Below, one piece after another: positions 26,309 to 33,481 of a stretch of 64,000 bases of DNA. The position numbers and the translations under genes were made by a program. Under the pieces are notes generated by a model. The model saw nothing but the letters and a program-made list of their open reading frames with translations. It did no database searches and was not told the DNA's origin. Source of the DNA: Bacillota bacterium (GTDB taxonomy: Bacteria > Bacillota > Clostridia > TANB77 > CAG-465); the NCBI GenBank assembly GCA_023460515.1, contig JAEWPS010000032.1, forward strand, positions 96,629 to 160,628. Direction: 5' to 3'. Numbering within the stretch: the first letter of the stretch is position 1; the number at the start of each line of letters is the position of its first letter.

Positions 26309-26337
26309 TTGAAAAAAATTATTTATTATAGTATAAT
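26309..26337 (+). promoter_or_regulatory. Promoter of hpf
   Basis: TTGAAA, 17 bases, TATAAT, 22 bases before the ATG. Confidence 0.8.
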
Positions 26338-26358
26338 ATATTTGAGGAGTTGATTATA

Positions 26359-26715
26359 ATGAAATTAGATTTAACAGGATTACACATTGAAATAACAGAG
26401 GCTATTAGAGAATTTGTAGAGAATAAAGTGGAAAAATTATCTAAATTTTTTGATGAATCTACTATTTGTCATGTAACTTTTTCAGCTGAAAGAGAAAAAC
26501 AACATGTGGACATTAGAATACAATACAAGAACAGAACTTACTTAGCAAATGAAAATTGTGAAGATTTATATTTTGGATTAGAAAAAGCTATTGAAAAAAT
26601 TGAAGGTCAAGCAAGAAAAACAAAATCAATTATTGAAAAGAAGAGAAGAGAAGGGATCTCAGAAGAGATTCTAGATAACATAACTTTGGAAGATGCTTTA
26701 AAAGAAGAAGAGTAA
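26359..26715 (+). CDS. hpf: Ribosome hibernation promoting factor, short form
   Basis: Binds the 30S decoding region and stores ribosomes in stationary phase. The HPF/RaiA core (1-~95) is clear: LTGLHIEITEAIREFVENKV, FSAEREKQHVDIRIQYKNRT, EDLYFGLEKAIEKIEGQARK. At 118 residues it lacks the C-terminal dimerisation domain of the ~180-residue long HPF normal in Firmicutes, carrying only a short charged tail. ATG at 26359 has GAGGAG 9 bases upstream. Confidence 0.9.
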   Translation: MKLDLTGLHIEITEAIREFVENKVEKLSKFFDESTICHVTFSAEREKQHVDIRIQYKNRTYLANENCEDLYFGLEKAIEKIEGQARKTKSIIEKKRREGISEEILDNITLEDALKEEE

Positions 26716-26727
26716 AGGAGAATCATT

Positions 26728-26875
26728 ATGGCAAGAAGAGAAGAATGTGAGACATGTCATTGGAATATTAAAACTGCACTAGACGGTTCAATTAAATGTT
26801 ATAAAGACCATGAATGGCGCAAACGGAAAAGATGCCGAAGAATGTCCTATTGATGAATATAAACAAGCAAAATAA
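26728..26875 (+). pseudogene. Small Cys-rich protein gene with one-base frameshift
   Basis: From the ATG (AAAGGAG upstream) the frame reads MARREECETCHWNIKTALDG, SIKCYKDH, then hits a TGA at 26851. Skipping one base in CC (26808-26809) restores MNGANGKDAEECPIDEYKQA to a TAA at 26873. The joined 48-residue product has four Cys (C7, C10, C24 and one in EECP), a plausible zinc or Fe-S site split across the two frames. It follows hpf by 12 bases. Confidence 0.6.
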
Positions 26876-26876
26876 A

Positions 26877-26908
26877 AAACAGAGGAATTAAATTTCCTCT
26901 GTTTTATT
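26877..26908. terminator. Bidirectional terminator
   Basis: AAACAGAGGAA / TTCCTCTGTTT stem with T-rich flanks on both strands, between the Cys-rich gene and the convergent spore-protein gene. Confidence 0.9.
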
Positions 26909-26919
26909 TTACATTATAA

Positions 26920-27114
26920 CTATTTCATTTGACTTTCAGCTTGTTCTACTAATTTTTTAGTCATTTGACCACCTATTTTACCAGCTTGTGCAGAAGTTAA
27001 ATCTCCATTATAACCTTGTTTTAGGTTTACACCTACTTCGTTAGCTACTTCATATTTAAATTTGTCTAATGCTCCTCTAGCTTGAGGATTAGCAATTTGA
27101 TTTGATGATGCCAT
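26920..27114 (-). CDS. Alpha/beta-type small acid-soluble spore protein
   Basis: A 64-residue SASP that coats and protects spore DNA and is degraded by GPR at germination. Family signatures are KFKYEVANEVGVNLKQGYNG (cleavage region; the usual SEFGV is NEVGV) and LTSAQAGKIGGQMTKKLVEQ. ATG at 27114 (MASSNQ) is chosen because GGAGGTG lies just upstream. Expression would be in the forespore under sigma G. Good evidence that the organism forms spores. Confidence 0.96.
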   Translation of the reverse strand: MASSNQIANPQARGALDKFKYEVANEVGVNLKQGYNGDLTSAQAGKIGGQMTKKLVEQAESQMK

Positions 27115-27330
27115 AAAATTCACCTCCAATTTATAATCTTATGTTGTAAAACTATGTTTTTGTTTTACACTTATAATTTGTGCAAATTGAATCATATAAT
27201 ACAAGGTAATTTTTAACAAATATATATTTTTCTCAAAAAAAATAAAAATAAATATTTCAGTATTATGTAATATAAAAAGCGTATAAAAACTATAAATAAT
27301 GGATTTTTAATAAAAAAATTCAAAAAACCA

Positions 27331-27359
27331 TTGACATTTTATTTCATTTATGTTACAAT
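27331..27359 (+). promoter_or_regulatory. Promoter of the secreted Ig-repeat gene
   Basis: TTGACA, 17 bases, TACAAT, followed by GGAGG before the ATG at 27396. Confidence 0.85.
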
Positions 27360-27395
27360 AGTTACATAGAATATTTTAAATGGAGGAATTTAAAA

Positions 27396-28541
27396 ATGAA
27401 AAAAATGAATTTTATAAAAAAAGTAATATCTTTATTATGTGTACTTACAGTTTTAGTTATGACTTTACCTGTTGGGACTTATGTAAGTGCTTTATCTGGT
27501 GTATATCTTAATATAAGTGCACCAAGTAATTATAACCCAAATGCGGGTGGTACAATTACTTTTACATTAACATACTCTGGTGATGTAGGTAATATATGGT
27601 TAGGTACAGGATCTGTTGTTCTTAATGGATTTACTGCTAACAAAGCGATATCTGGTTCAGGAAATACAAGAACTTTAACACTTTCAAATTTACAAGGTGC
27701 AGGTTCTGGTAAATATGTATCAATAACAGGTGGAACAGCAATATCTTCAACTGGTGATTTATCAGCTTCTGCTAACTCAGTTAGTTCAGGAACTTTTACA
27801 ATAAACGCTGCAGCACCATCAGATACAACTAAACCAACACTTACAATAACAGCTCCATCTCCTAGCTCAATACAAGCAGGAAATACTGTAACATTTGTAG
27901 CTAAATACTCAGATAATGTAGGTATAGCTAATAATTGGTTAAGTGCAGGTTCAATAGTTCTTAATGGATTTACTGCAAATAAAAGTATAACAGTATCAGG
28001 AAATGATAGAATAATAACACTTACAAATGTACAAGGTGCAGTAGGTAATAAAAGTATATCAATAACAGGAGGAACTGCATCAGATGCAGCTGGTAATCTT
28101 TCAAATGCAGCAACATCAGCACAATTTGCTTTAGTACAAAATCAAGTTGCAGGAGATACAGTAGCTCCAGTTCTTAATATAACAGGACCAAATTATACAT
28201 CAATTTATGCTGGTCAAAGTGTAACTTTTGTTGCTAGATATACAGACAATGTAGGAATAGTTAACAATTGGTTAGGTGCTAATTCAATAATTCTTAACGG
28301 ATTTACTGCAAATAAAAGTATAACAGTATCAGGAAACGATAGAATAATAACACTTACAAATATACAAGGAGCATTAGGAAATAAAACTATATCAATAACA
28401 GGTGGAACAGCAGTGGATGCAGCAGGTAATTTAGCTAATGCGGCAACATCAGCACAATTTACAATAGTAAAACAAAATACAATTAATCCACCAGTTGACA
28501 AGCCAGCAGATTGGATTCCAAATCCAAATACAGGTAAATAG
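27396..28541 (+). CDS. Secreted protein with three Ig-like repeats and C-terminal NPNTG
   Basis: 381 residues. A Sec signal peptide (~1-32, ending GTYVSA) precedes three ~105-residue beta-sandwich repeats (~35-140, ~145-250, ~255-362); repeats 2 and 3 share TFVAKYSDNVGIANNWL-like and GFTANKSITVSGNDRIITLT segments almost unchanged. The protein ends IPNPNTGK and stops: NPNTG resembles a class B sortase motif, but the membrane helix and basic tail of a normal sorting signal are absent. A sortase B gene follows 138 bases downstream. Confidence 0.8.
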   Translation: MKKMNFIKKVISLLCVLTVLVMTLPVGTYVSALSGVYLNISAPSNYNPNAGGTITFTLTYSGDVGNIWLGTGSVVLNGFTANKAISGSGNTRTLTLSNLQGAGSGKYVSITGGTAISSTGDLSASANSVSSGTFTINAAAPSDTTKPTLTITAPSPSSIQAGNTVTFVAKYSDNVGIANNWLSAGSIVLNGFTANKSITVSGNDRIITLTNVQGAVGNKSISITGGTASDAAGNLSNAATSAQFALVQNQVAGDTVAPVLNITGPNYTSIYAGQSVTFVARYTDNVGIVNNWLGANSIILNGFTANKSITVSGNDRIITLTNIQGALGNKTISITGGTAVDAAGNLANAATSAQFTIVKQNTINPPVDKPADWIPNPNTGK

Positions 28542-28559
28542 TAGAAATTAACAATTAAT

Positions 28560-28585
28560 GGGGGCTATATGAAAATATAACCCTC
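28560..28585 (+). terminator. Hairpin after the Ig-repeat gene
   Basis: GGGGGCTATAT, GAAA loop, ATATAACCCTC (one G-T and one mismatch). No T run follows, so termination may be partial and allow read-through into the sortase gene. Confidence 0.45.
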
Positions 28586-28679
28586 ATATCTATATAAAAA
28601 TTATTTTGACAAATATTTAAAAAAGTATTTATTAAATATTTTATATATGATATAATATTATGAGAGGGTGATTAATTTG

Positions 28680-29426
28680 ATGGATGAAAACAAAATGAAA
28701 AATAAAAAAATAATTCAAATAGCAGGTATTATTCTATTAATAGTACTTATAGTTTATGGTGCATTTTATTTGAAAGAAAAAATAAGTGGTAAAACTACAA
28801 CTGAAGAAAAATTAATAGGTGATGTTAATAAAGAGGTTATTAGCTCTGAAGGCAAAGGAATTAATTTACAAGAAGAAATAATTGCTTTAAATTTAAAATA
28901 TCCAGATGCTATAGCTTGGCTTATGATACCGGGAACTTCTATAGATATGCCGATATTTAAATCAACAGATAACGAAAGATATTTAAGACATGATAGAGAT
29001 AATAAAAAGACAAGCTGGGGCGAGACATTTATGGATTACAGAAGTAATATAAATAACATGGACAACATGAGTCATTTTATAATATACGGTCATAATACAG
29101 AAGTTGATTCTCACTTTACACCACTTATGAATTATAAAAATGAAAAATTCTTAAATGAACATAAAACAATTGAAATGTCTACTATTAAAGGAAATTTTAA
29201 ATGGGAAATATTCTCTGTTTATGTAACAGATATTAACTTTTTCTATATAGACACAAATTTTGCTGATTTAAATGATTATGGAAATTTCTTAAATACAGTA
29301 AAAAGCAAGAGCATTTTTGATACAAAGGTTTCAGTTGATAACAAAGATACTATTTTAACACTTTCAACATGTGAGTATTCAAGAACAAACGGTAGACTTG
29401 TTGTTCAAGCAAAACTTGTAAAATAA
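28680..29426 (+). CDS. srtB: Class B sortase
   Basis: Membrane cysteine transpeptidase joining surface proteins to the wall. One N-terminal helix (~12-30), then the sortase B barrel: WLMIPGTSIDMPIFKS, HFIIYGHNTEVDSHFTPL (catalytic His), TILTLSTCEYSRTNGRLVVQ (catalytic Cys in TLSTC, Arg in NGRLVV). 248 residues. ATG at 28680 sits 9 bases after GAGGGTG; GTG and TTG starts slightly upstream are possible. The Ig-repeat protein just upstream is the obvious candidate substrate. Confidence 0.94.
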   Translation: MDENKMKNKKIIQIAGIILLIVLIVYGAFYLKEKISGKTTTEEKLIGDVNKEVISSEGKGINLQEEIIALNLKYPDAIAWLMIPGTSIDMPIFKSTDNERYLRHDRDNKKTSWGETFMDYRSNINNMDNMSHFIIYGHNTEVDSHFTPLMNYKNEKFLNEHKTIEMSTIKGNFKWEIFSVYVTDINFFYIDTNFADLNDYGNFLNTVKSKSIFDTKVSVDNKDTILTLSTCEYSRTNGRLVVQAKLVK

Positions 29427-29440
29427 ATTAAAAATAAAAT

Positions 29441-29469
29441 AGAACCTTAGAAATAGGGTTCTTTTTTTA
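29441..29469 (+). terminator. Terminator of srtB
   Basis: AGAACCTTA, GAAA loop, TAGGGTTCT, then seven T. Confidence 0.9.
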
Positions 29470-29511
29470 TGTGTTAAATATGTGCATTTAAGATCTAAGT
29501 TTACATAAATG

Positions 29512-29540
29512 TTGACATTTATTTGGAAATATGATATAAT
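29512..29540 (+). promoter_or_regulatory. Promoter of surface paralogue A
   Basis: TTGACA, 17 bases, TATAAT, about 145 bases before the ATG. TTTACATAAA lies directly upstream, as it does (TTTACATAA) for paralogue B. Confidence 0.88.
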
Positions 29541-29562
29541 ATTAAGTATATGTTATTAGTGT

Positions 29563-29628
29563 ATATGGATAAGATTTTATCCATATCAGGTTTTACATCA
29601 TAATTGTGTGTAATTACAATTTTGATGT
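29563..29628 (+). promoter_or_regulatory. Structured leader of paralogue A
   Basis: Contains a hairpin ATATGGATAA/TTATCCATAT (29563-29586) and the family leader element: outer stem ACATCA (29595-29600)/TGATGT (29623-29628), inner stem AATTGT/ACAATT, 8-base loop. The same element precedes paralogues B and C, with altered but still pairing bases. Confidence 0.65.
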
Positions 29629-29685
29629 TTCATATAGATATCGTTTGGCAAGTATAAAAATTAAATTAAATAAAGGAGAGATATC

Positions 29686-31404
29686 ATGAAACGTTTTTTT
29701 GAAAGGTTTGGTTGGCTAGTTTGCCTAATTTTGACAGTTGTACTGTCGGCAACAATTTTATCACTATTCTTTAACACAATGGTAGTAGCTGTTTGTTTAG
29801 CATCTTTTACAATGATCCTAGTTTTAGGAATTGTACTATGGAAATTCCGTCGGTACTTTATAAACCTTATACTCATTTGTATATTCCTTGTAAGTGTTAC
29901 TTCATTAATATACAATACGGGTATCTTTAATGGTTACATTAGTGTAGCATTTAAAGGCATAGAGGTAAAAGAAGATGTAGTAATTAATGGCGACACAAAT
30001 GTTAAAGGAAATGTAACTGTAGACAAAGATGTTAATGTAAAAGGTGACACTAATATTAACGGAAATGTAACCGTAGATAAAGATGTTACTGTAAAAGGTG
30101 ACACTAATGTTAACGGAAATGTAACTGTAGATAAAGATGTTACTGTAAAAGGCGACACAAATGTTAAAGGAAGCGTAAATGTTGACAAAGACGTAAATGT
30201 TGGCGGTGATGTTAACGTTAAAGGAAGCGTAACTGTAGATAAAGACGTTAATGTAAAAGGTGATGTAAAAGTTGATGGTGATGTTGTCGTAGGTGGTGAC
30301 GTTATTGTTGATGGAAAAGTAGAAGATCCGAAGCCTGTTGATGATGGAAAAGGTGGTGCACCTGTAGATACTACAGTACATGCAAGTGGAATTACAGTTT
30401 CTCCATCAGACTTGGATTTAAAGATTGGAGAAAGCTCATATGCAACAGCAACAATTTCTCCGTCAAATACAACAAACAAAAATGTTAATTGGACTTCAAA
30501 TAATAGTTCAGTAGCAACAGTAAATTCAAACGGTCAAATTGTTGGTAAATCTGCAGGAACTGCAGTTATTACAGCAACATCAGTAGATGGCGGATATTCA
30601 GACACTTGCGTAGTAACAGTTAAAGCAAGTACAATAGCAGTAAGTGGCCTTACAGTATCACCATCAAATACTACTTTGAACATTGGAGAGACTTTTAGCG
30701 CAACAGCAACAATTTCTCCGTCAAATGCAACAAACAAAAATGTTAATTGGACTTCAAATAATAGTTCAGTAGCAACAGTAAATTCAAATGGTCTAATCGT
30801 TGGCGTATCTGCAGGAACTGCAGTTATTACAGCAACATCAGTAGATGGCGGATATTCAGACACTTGTGTAGTAACAGTTAAAGCAAGTACAATAGCAGTA
30901 AGTGGCCTTACAGTATCACCATCCAATACTACTTTGAACGTTGGAACTACTTCATATGCAACAGCAACAATTTATCCATCAAATGCAACAAACAAAAATG
31001 TTAATTGGACTTCAAATAATAGTTCAGTAGCAACAGTAAATTCAAATGGTCAAATCGTTGGCGTATCTGCAGGAACTGCAGTTATTACAGCAACATCAGT
31101 AGATGGTGGATATTCAGACACTTGCGTAGTAACAGTTAAAGCAAATGAAGTTGTTACAAATGCAACAGTTAAGATCACTTTTGGTGATCATATTGATGGA
31201 GCAACAGATATGTTTGCATCAGTAGTGATTAGTGAAGGTGGAAAAACTCCAGTTATTGAATCTAATTTGAATTGTGAAGTAACAAAAGTAAATGATACAG
31301 TCTATCATGTTCGTATGACTATTACTGAAGGTAGCCATGGAACAGTTGCATTATCTGTATCAGGTAATGGGATAACAACAACCCAGAACACCAATAGTTA
31401 TTAA
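29686..31404 (+). CDS. Surface paralogue A: membrane anchor, beta-helix stalk, three Ig domains, head domain
   Basis: 572 residues, family not recognised. Three N-terminal helices (~10-30, 32-51, 59-78) with a basic WKFRRYF loop between the second and third indicate an extracellular C-terminus. Then ~6 copies of an 18-residue unit made of three hexapeptides (GDTNVK GNVTVD KDVNVK, ~97-205), typical of parallel beta-helices or bactofilin-like rods; three BIG2-type Ig domains (~228-490); and a ~75-residue head: FGDHIDGATDMFASV, VIESNLN, NDTVYHVRMTITEGSHG. No sorting signal. SD AAAGGAGAG. Own promoter and long 3' UTR. Confidence 0.8.
   Translation: MKRFFERFGWLVCLILTVVLSATILSLFFNTMVVAVCLASFTMILVLGIVLWKFRRYFINLILICIFLVSVTSLIYNTGIFNGYISVAFKGIEVKEDVVINGDTNVKGNVTVDKDVNVKGDTNINGNVTVDKDVTVKGDTNVNGNVTVDKDVTVKGDTNVKGSVNVDKDVNVGGDVNVKGSVTVDKDVNVKGDVKVDGDVVVGGDVIVDGKVEDPKPVDDGKGGAPVDTTVHASGITVSPSDLDLKIGESSYATATISPSNTTNKNVNWTSNNSSVATVNSNGQIVGKSAGTAVITATSVDGGYSDTCVVTVKASTIAVSGLTVSPSNTTLNIGETFSATATISPSNATNKNVNWTSNNSSVATVNSNGLIVGVSAGTAVITATSVDGGYSDTCVVTVKASTIAVSGLTVSPSNTTLNVGTTSYATATIYPSNATNKNVNWTSNNSSVATVNSNGQIVGVSAGTAVITATSVDGGYSDTCVVTVKANEVVTNATVKITFGDHIDGATDMFASVVISEGGKTPVIESNLNCEVTKVNDTVYHVRMTITEGSHGTVALSVSGNGITTTQNTNSY
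29989..30312 (+). repeat. 54-base coding repeats (beta-helix stalk of A)
   Basis: About six in-frame repeats of 54 bases, each with three 18-base subunits, encoding the stalk. Paralogue C carries a very similar array at 33780-34100, suggesting duplication or recombination. Confidence 0.85.
30388..31143 (+). repeat. Three ~258-base coding repeats (Ig domains of A)
   Basis: Three tandem units of about 86 codons; units 2 and 3 start at the same point of an AGTACAATAGCAG run (30628, 30886) and are nearly identical at the DNA level, indicating recent expansion. Confidence 0.85.
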
Positions 31405-31655
31405 CTATAACTGGTACGCAAATTCTGTTATAGTAGTGACTTAGTAAAGTTAGTCTTGGTAATGTTCGACACTTGATTGTTAAGAGTTTCAATCTTAAAA
31501 ATATAACTAAGCAAAGCCTGAAAAGCTTGCTATGTGAATGTTTAGATTTGCTATTATACAATTGAGCCTGAAAAGCCTTTTGTTAAAATAGTAATTTGTT
31601 TGAGATTTAGAATTTAAGATGATTAAACAAAATGCTAGCTAGTCATATTTTAATT
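31405..31655 (+). other. Long 3' untranslated region of paralogue A
   Basis: About 250 bases between stop codon and terminator, no ORF. Carries AGCCTGAAAAGC twice (31515-31526 and 31565-31578, the second extended by CT), a motif repeated in the 3' UTR of paralogue B. Confidence 0.5.
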
Positions 31656-31687
31656 AATCAGTAGAATATTTTCTGCTGGTTTTTTTT
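31656..31687 (+). terminator. Terminator of paralogue A
   Basis: AATCAGTAGAA / TTCTGCTGGTT (two G-T pairs), TATT loop, T run. Confidence 0.88.
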
Positions 31688-31739
31688 ATTCACAATTTTT
31701 ATGTGAAACGTTATATAATTCGACTTAGTTTACATAATA

Positions 31740-31768
31740 TTGACTTTTATCTATAAAAGTGATATAAT
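31740..31768 (+). promoter_or_regulatory. Promoter of surface paralogue B
   Basis: TTGACT, 17 bases, TATAAT, with TTTACATAA just upstream. Confidence 0.88.
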
Positions 31769-31820
31769 TATAGTATAGAATATATAAAATATTAAATGTT
31801 ATTACATTTATAGAAAATAC

Positions 31821-31855
31821 ACATCACAATTGTGAGGGGTTACAATTGAAGATGT
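31821..31855 (+). promoter_or_regulatory. Leader element of paralogue B
   Basis: Outer stem ACATC/GATGT, inner stem CAATTGT/ACAATTG, loop GAGGGGTT. The loop is identical to that of paralogue C. Confidence 0.65.
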
Positions 31856-31906
31856 TTTTCATATATTATCTAATTACTATAAAAACTAATTTAAAGGAGA
31901 GATATT

Positions 31907-32968
31907 ATGAAAGATTTTTTTAAGAAATTTGGTTTGATGGTGGTTGCTTTATTAAGTTTTGTTTTGGTTATTACAGTATGTTATAAGTTTTTTAACTTCA
32001 AGTCAGCTATGCTTACAGTAATCGTAGTAACATTTGTAATTTTAGCTATTAGAGTAATCTATGCATTTAGAAGATACTTTGTATCAATTTGTGCATTTTT
32101 AATTTTAATAACTTTAGTTATAATTGCGTTTTTACAGATTCCTGGAGTAAAAGATCGGATTATTAAACAACCAATAATGCAACAAGTTTCCGCTCAAAAC
32201 GTTGTACAAACAGCAAGTGCACAAGAGATTGTTTATGTAGACAGACCAGTAGAAGTAATAAAAGAAGTACCTGTAGTTGAGACTAAAGAAGTGCTTGTTG
32301 AAAAACCAGTTGTTAAAGAAGTTGAAAAAACAGTTTACGTTGATAAGCCTGTAGTTGAAACCAAAGAGGTAGTAGTAGAAAAACCAGTTATACAACAAGT
32401 TGAGAAAAAAGTTTATGTAGACAAACCTGTAATTCAGACTAAAGAAGTAGAAAAGGTAGTTTACGTAGATAAACCAGTAGAAGTGGTAAAAGAAGTACCT
32501 GTAATTGAAACTAAAGAAGTAGAAAAAGTTGTATACGTGGATAAACCAGTAGAAGTAATCAAAGAAGTACCTGTTGTTGTAACTAAAGAAGTAGAAAAAG
32601 TTGTATACGTAGATAAACCAGTAGAAGTAATAAAGGAAGTAGAAAAAATAGTTTATGTAGACAAACCAGTAGTAACAACACCAGTAGTAACAACACCAGT
32701 GGTTACAGTTCCTGAAACAACTTCAAAAATTACTTCAAAAATTCAATTTGCTGAAAAGATTGATGGCGCAACAGAAATTTTTGCATCTGTAACTCTTAGT
32801 GATAAATCAGAAGTTAAGATTGAATCAAATGTAAAATATGAAATAAGAAAGATTTCTGATACAGTATATCATGTAGTTATGCAAATTGAAGAAGGTTCAC
32901 ATGGCGTAGCAGTTGTTTGCGTAACGGGAAATAACGTTGAAACAAATGAAGTAAAAATGAGCTATTAA
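31907..32968 (+). CDS. Surface paralogue B: membrane anchor, KPVE-repeat stalk, head domain
   Basis: 353 residues, family not recognised. N-terminal helices as in paralogue A (FFKKFGLMVVALLSFVLVIT, a second ~40-55, a basic FRRYF loop, a third ~65-85) then ~9 repeats of the type VYVDKPVEVIKEVPVVETKE (~105-260), a highly charged, probably extended stalk, a short TTPVV linker and the same head domain (EKIDGATEIFASVTLS, KIESNVKYEIRKISDTVYHV, IEEGSHGVAV). SD AAAGGAGAG and leader as in A and C. Confidence 0.8.
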   Translation: MKDFFKKFGLMVVALLSFVLVITVCYKFFNFKSAMLTVIVVTFVILAIRVIYAFRRYFVSICAFLILITLVIIAFLQIPGVKDRIIKQPIMQQVSAQNVVQTASAQEIVYVDRPVEVIKEVPVVETKEVLVEKPVVKEVEKTVYVDKPVVETKEVVVEKPVIQQVEKKVYVDKPVIQTKEVEKVVYVDKPVEVVKEVPVIETKEVEKVVYVDKPVEVIKEVPVVVTKEVEKVVYVDKPVEVIKEVEKIVYVDKPVVTTPVVTTPVVTVPETTSKITSKIQFAEKIDGATEIFASVTLSDKSEVKIESNVKYEIRKISDTVYHVVMQIEEGSHGVAVVCVTGNNVETNEVKMSY

Positions 32969-33213
32969 TCAGACCATTTACAAGTGCAATATAGAAATTT
33001 ACTTTATAACAGTGACAAATGGCAAAGTTTGTGTATATAGATTTTACTAAAATATGATAACAAAATTATATATCAACTGAGCCTGAAAAGCCTGTTGTAT
33101 TATGATTTTTACTTAATAATTATAATGAATGTTTAAAAAACTATTCAAATTTAACTATTAAGTTTAAATTGTGTTATAGTAATATCTAGTTGTATTTATT
33201 AAATCAAACAATC
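32969..33213 (+). other. Long 3' untranslated region of paralogue B
   Basis: About 245 bases without ORF. Contains AGCCTGAAAAGCCT at 33080-33093, shared with the 3' UTR of paralogue A, also preceded by TG and followed by TTGT. Confidence 0.5.
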
Positions 33214-33250
33214 AAGTTAGTGGAATAATTTTCTACTGACTTTTATTTTG
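33214..33250 (+). terminator. Terminator of paralogue B
   Basis: AAGTTAGTGGAA / TTCTACTGACTT (two G-T pairs), followed by TTATTTTG. Confidence 0.85.
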
Positions 33251-33312
33251 TCTAAAATTGCTCAAATATTTCGTTTTTATGTAAATTTATACCATAATAT
33301 AACCATTTCCTA

Positions 33313-33341
33313 TTGCATTTGTTCGGAAATTGTGTTATAAT
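33313..33341 (+). promoter_or_regulatory. Promoter of surface paralogue C
   Basis: TTGCAT, 17 bases, TATAAT. Confidence 0.82.
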
Positions 33342-33394
33342 AAATATATATAAAATTTTTTCTAATAGAAAATAATTTTTTTGTTGAAAACGCA

Positions 33395-33427
33395 ACATCA
33401 CAATTGTGAGGGGTTACGATTGGATGT
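33395..33427 (+). promoter_or_regulatory. Leader element of paralogue C
   Basis: Outer stem ACATC/GATGT, inner stem CAATTGT/ACGATTG (one A-U pair becomes G-U), loop GAGGGGTT. Confidence 0.65.
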
Positions 33428-33481
33428 TTTCATATATAGATCTGTTACTACTAACAAAACAAACAATAAAGGAGAGATATT

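Noticed and set aside
29989..30312. Regular 54-base repeats that could suggest a CRISPR-like array
   Set aside because: The repeats have no spacers, are in frame and encode a repeated protein stalk; no cas genes are present.
29934..30479. Long minus-strand frames inside paralogues A and C (for example 29934-30479 and 33730-34107)
   Set aside because: They are low-complexity mirror images of the coding repeats, with no ribosome site or promoter.
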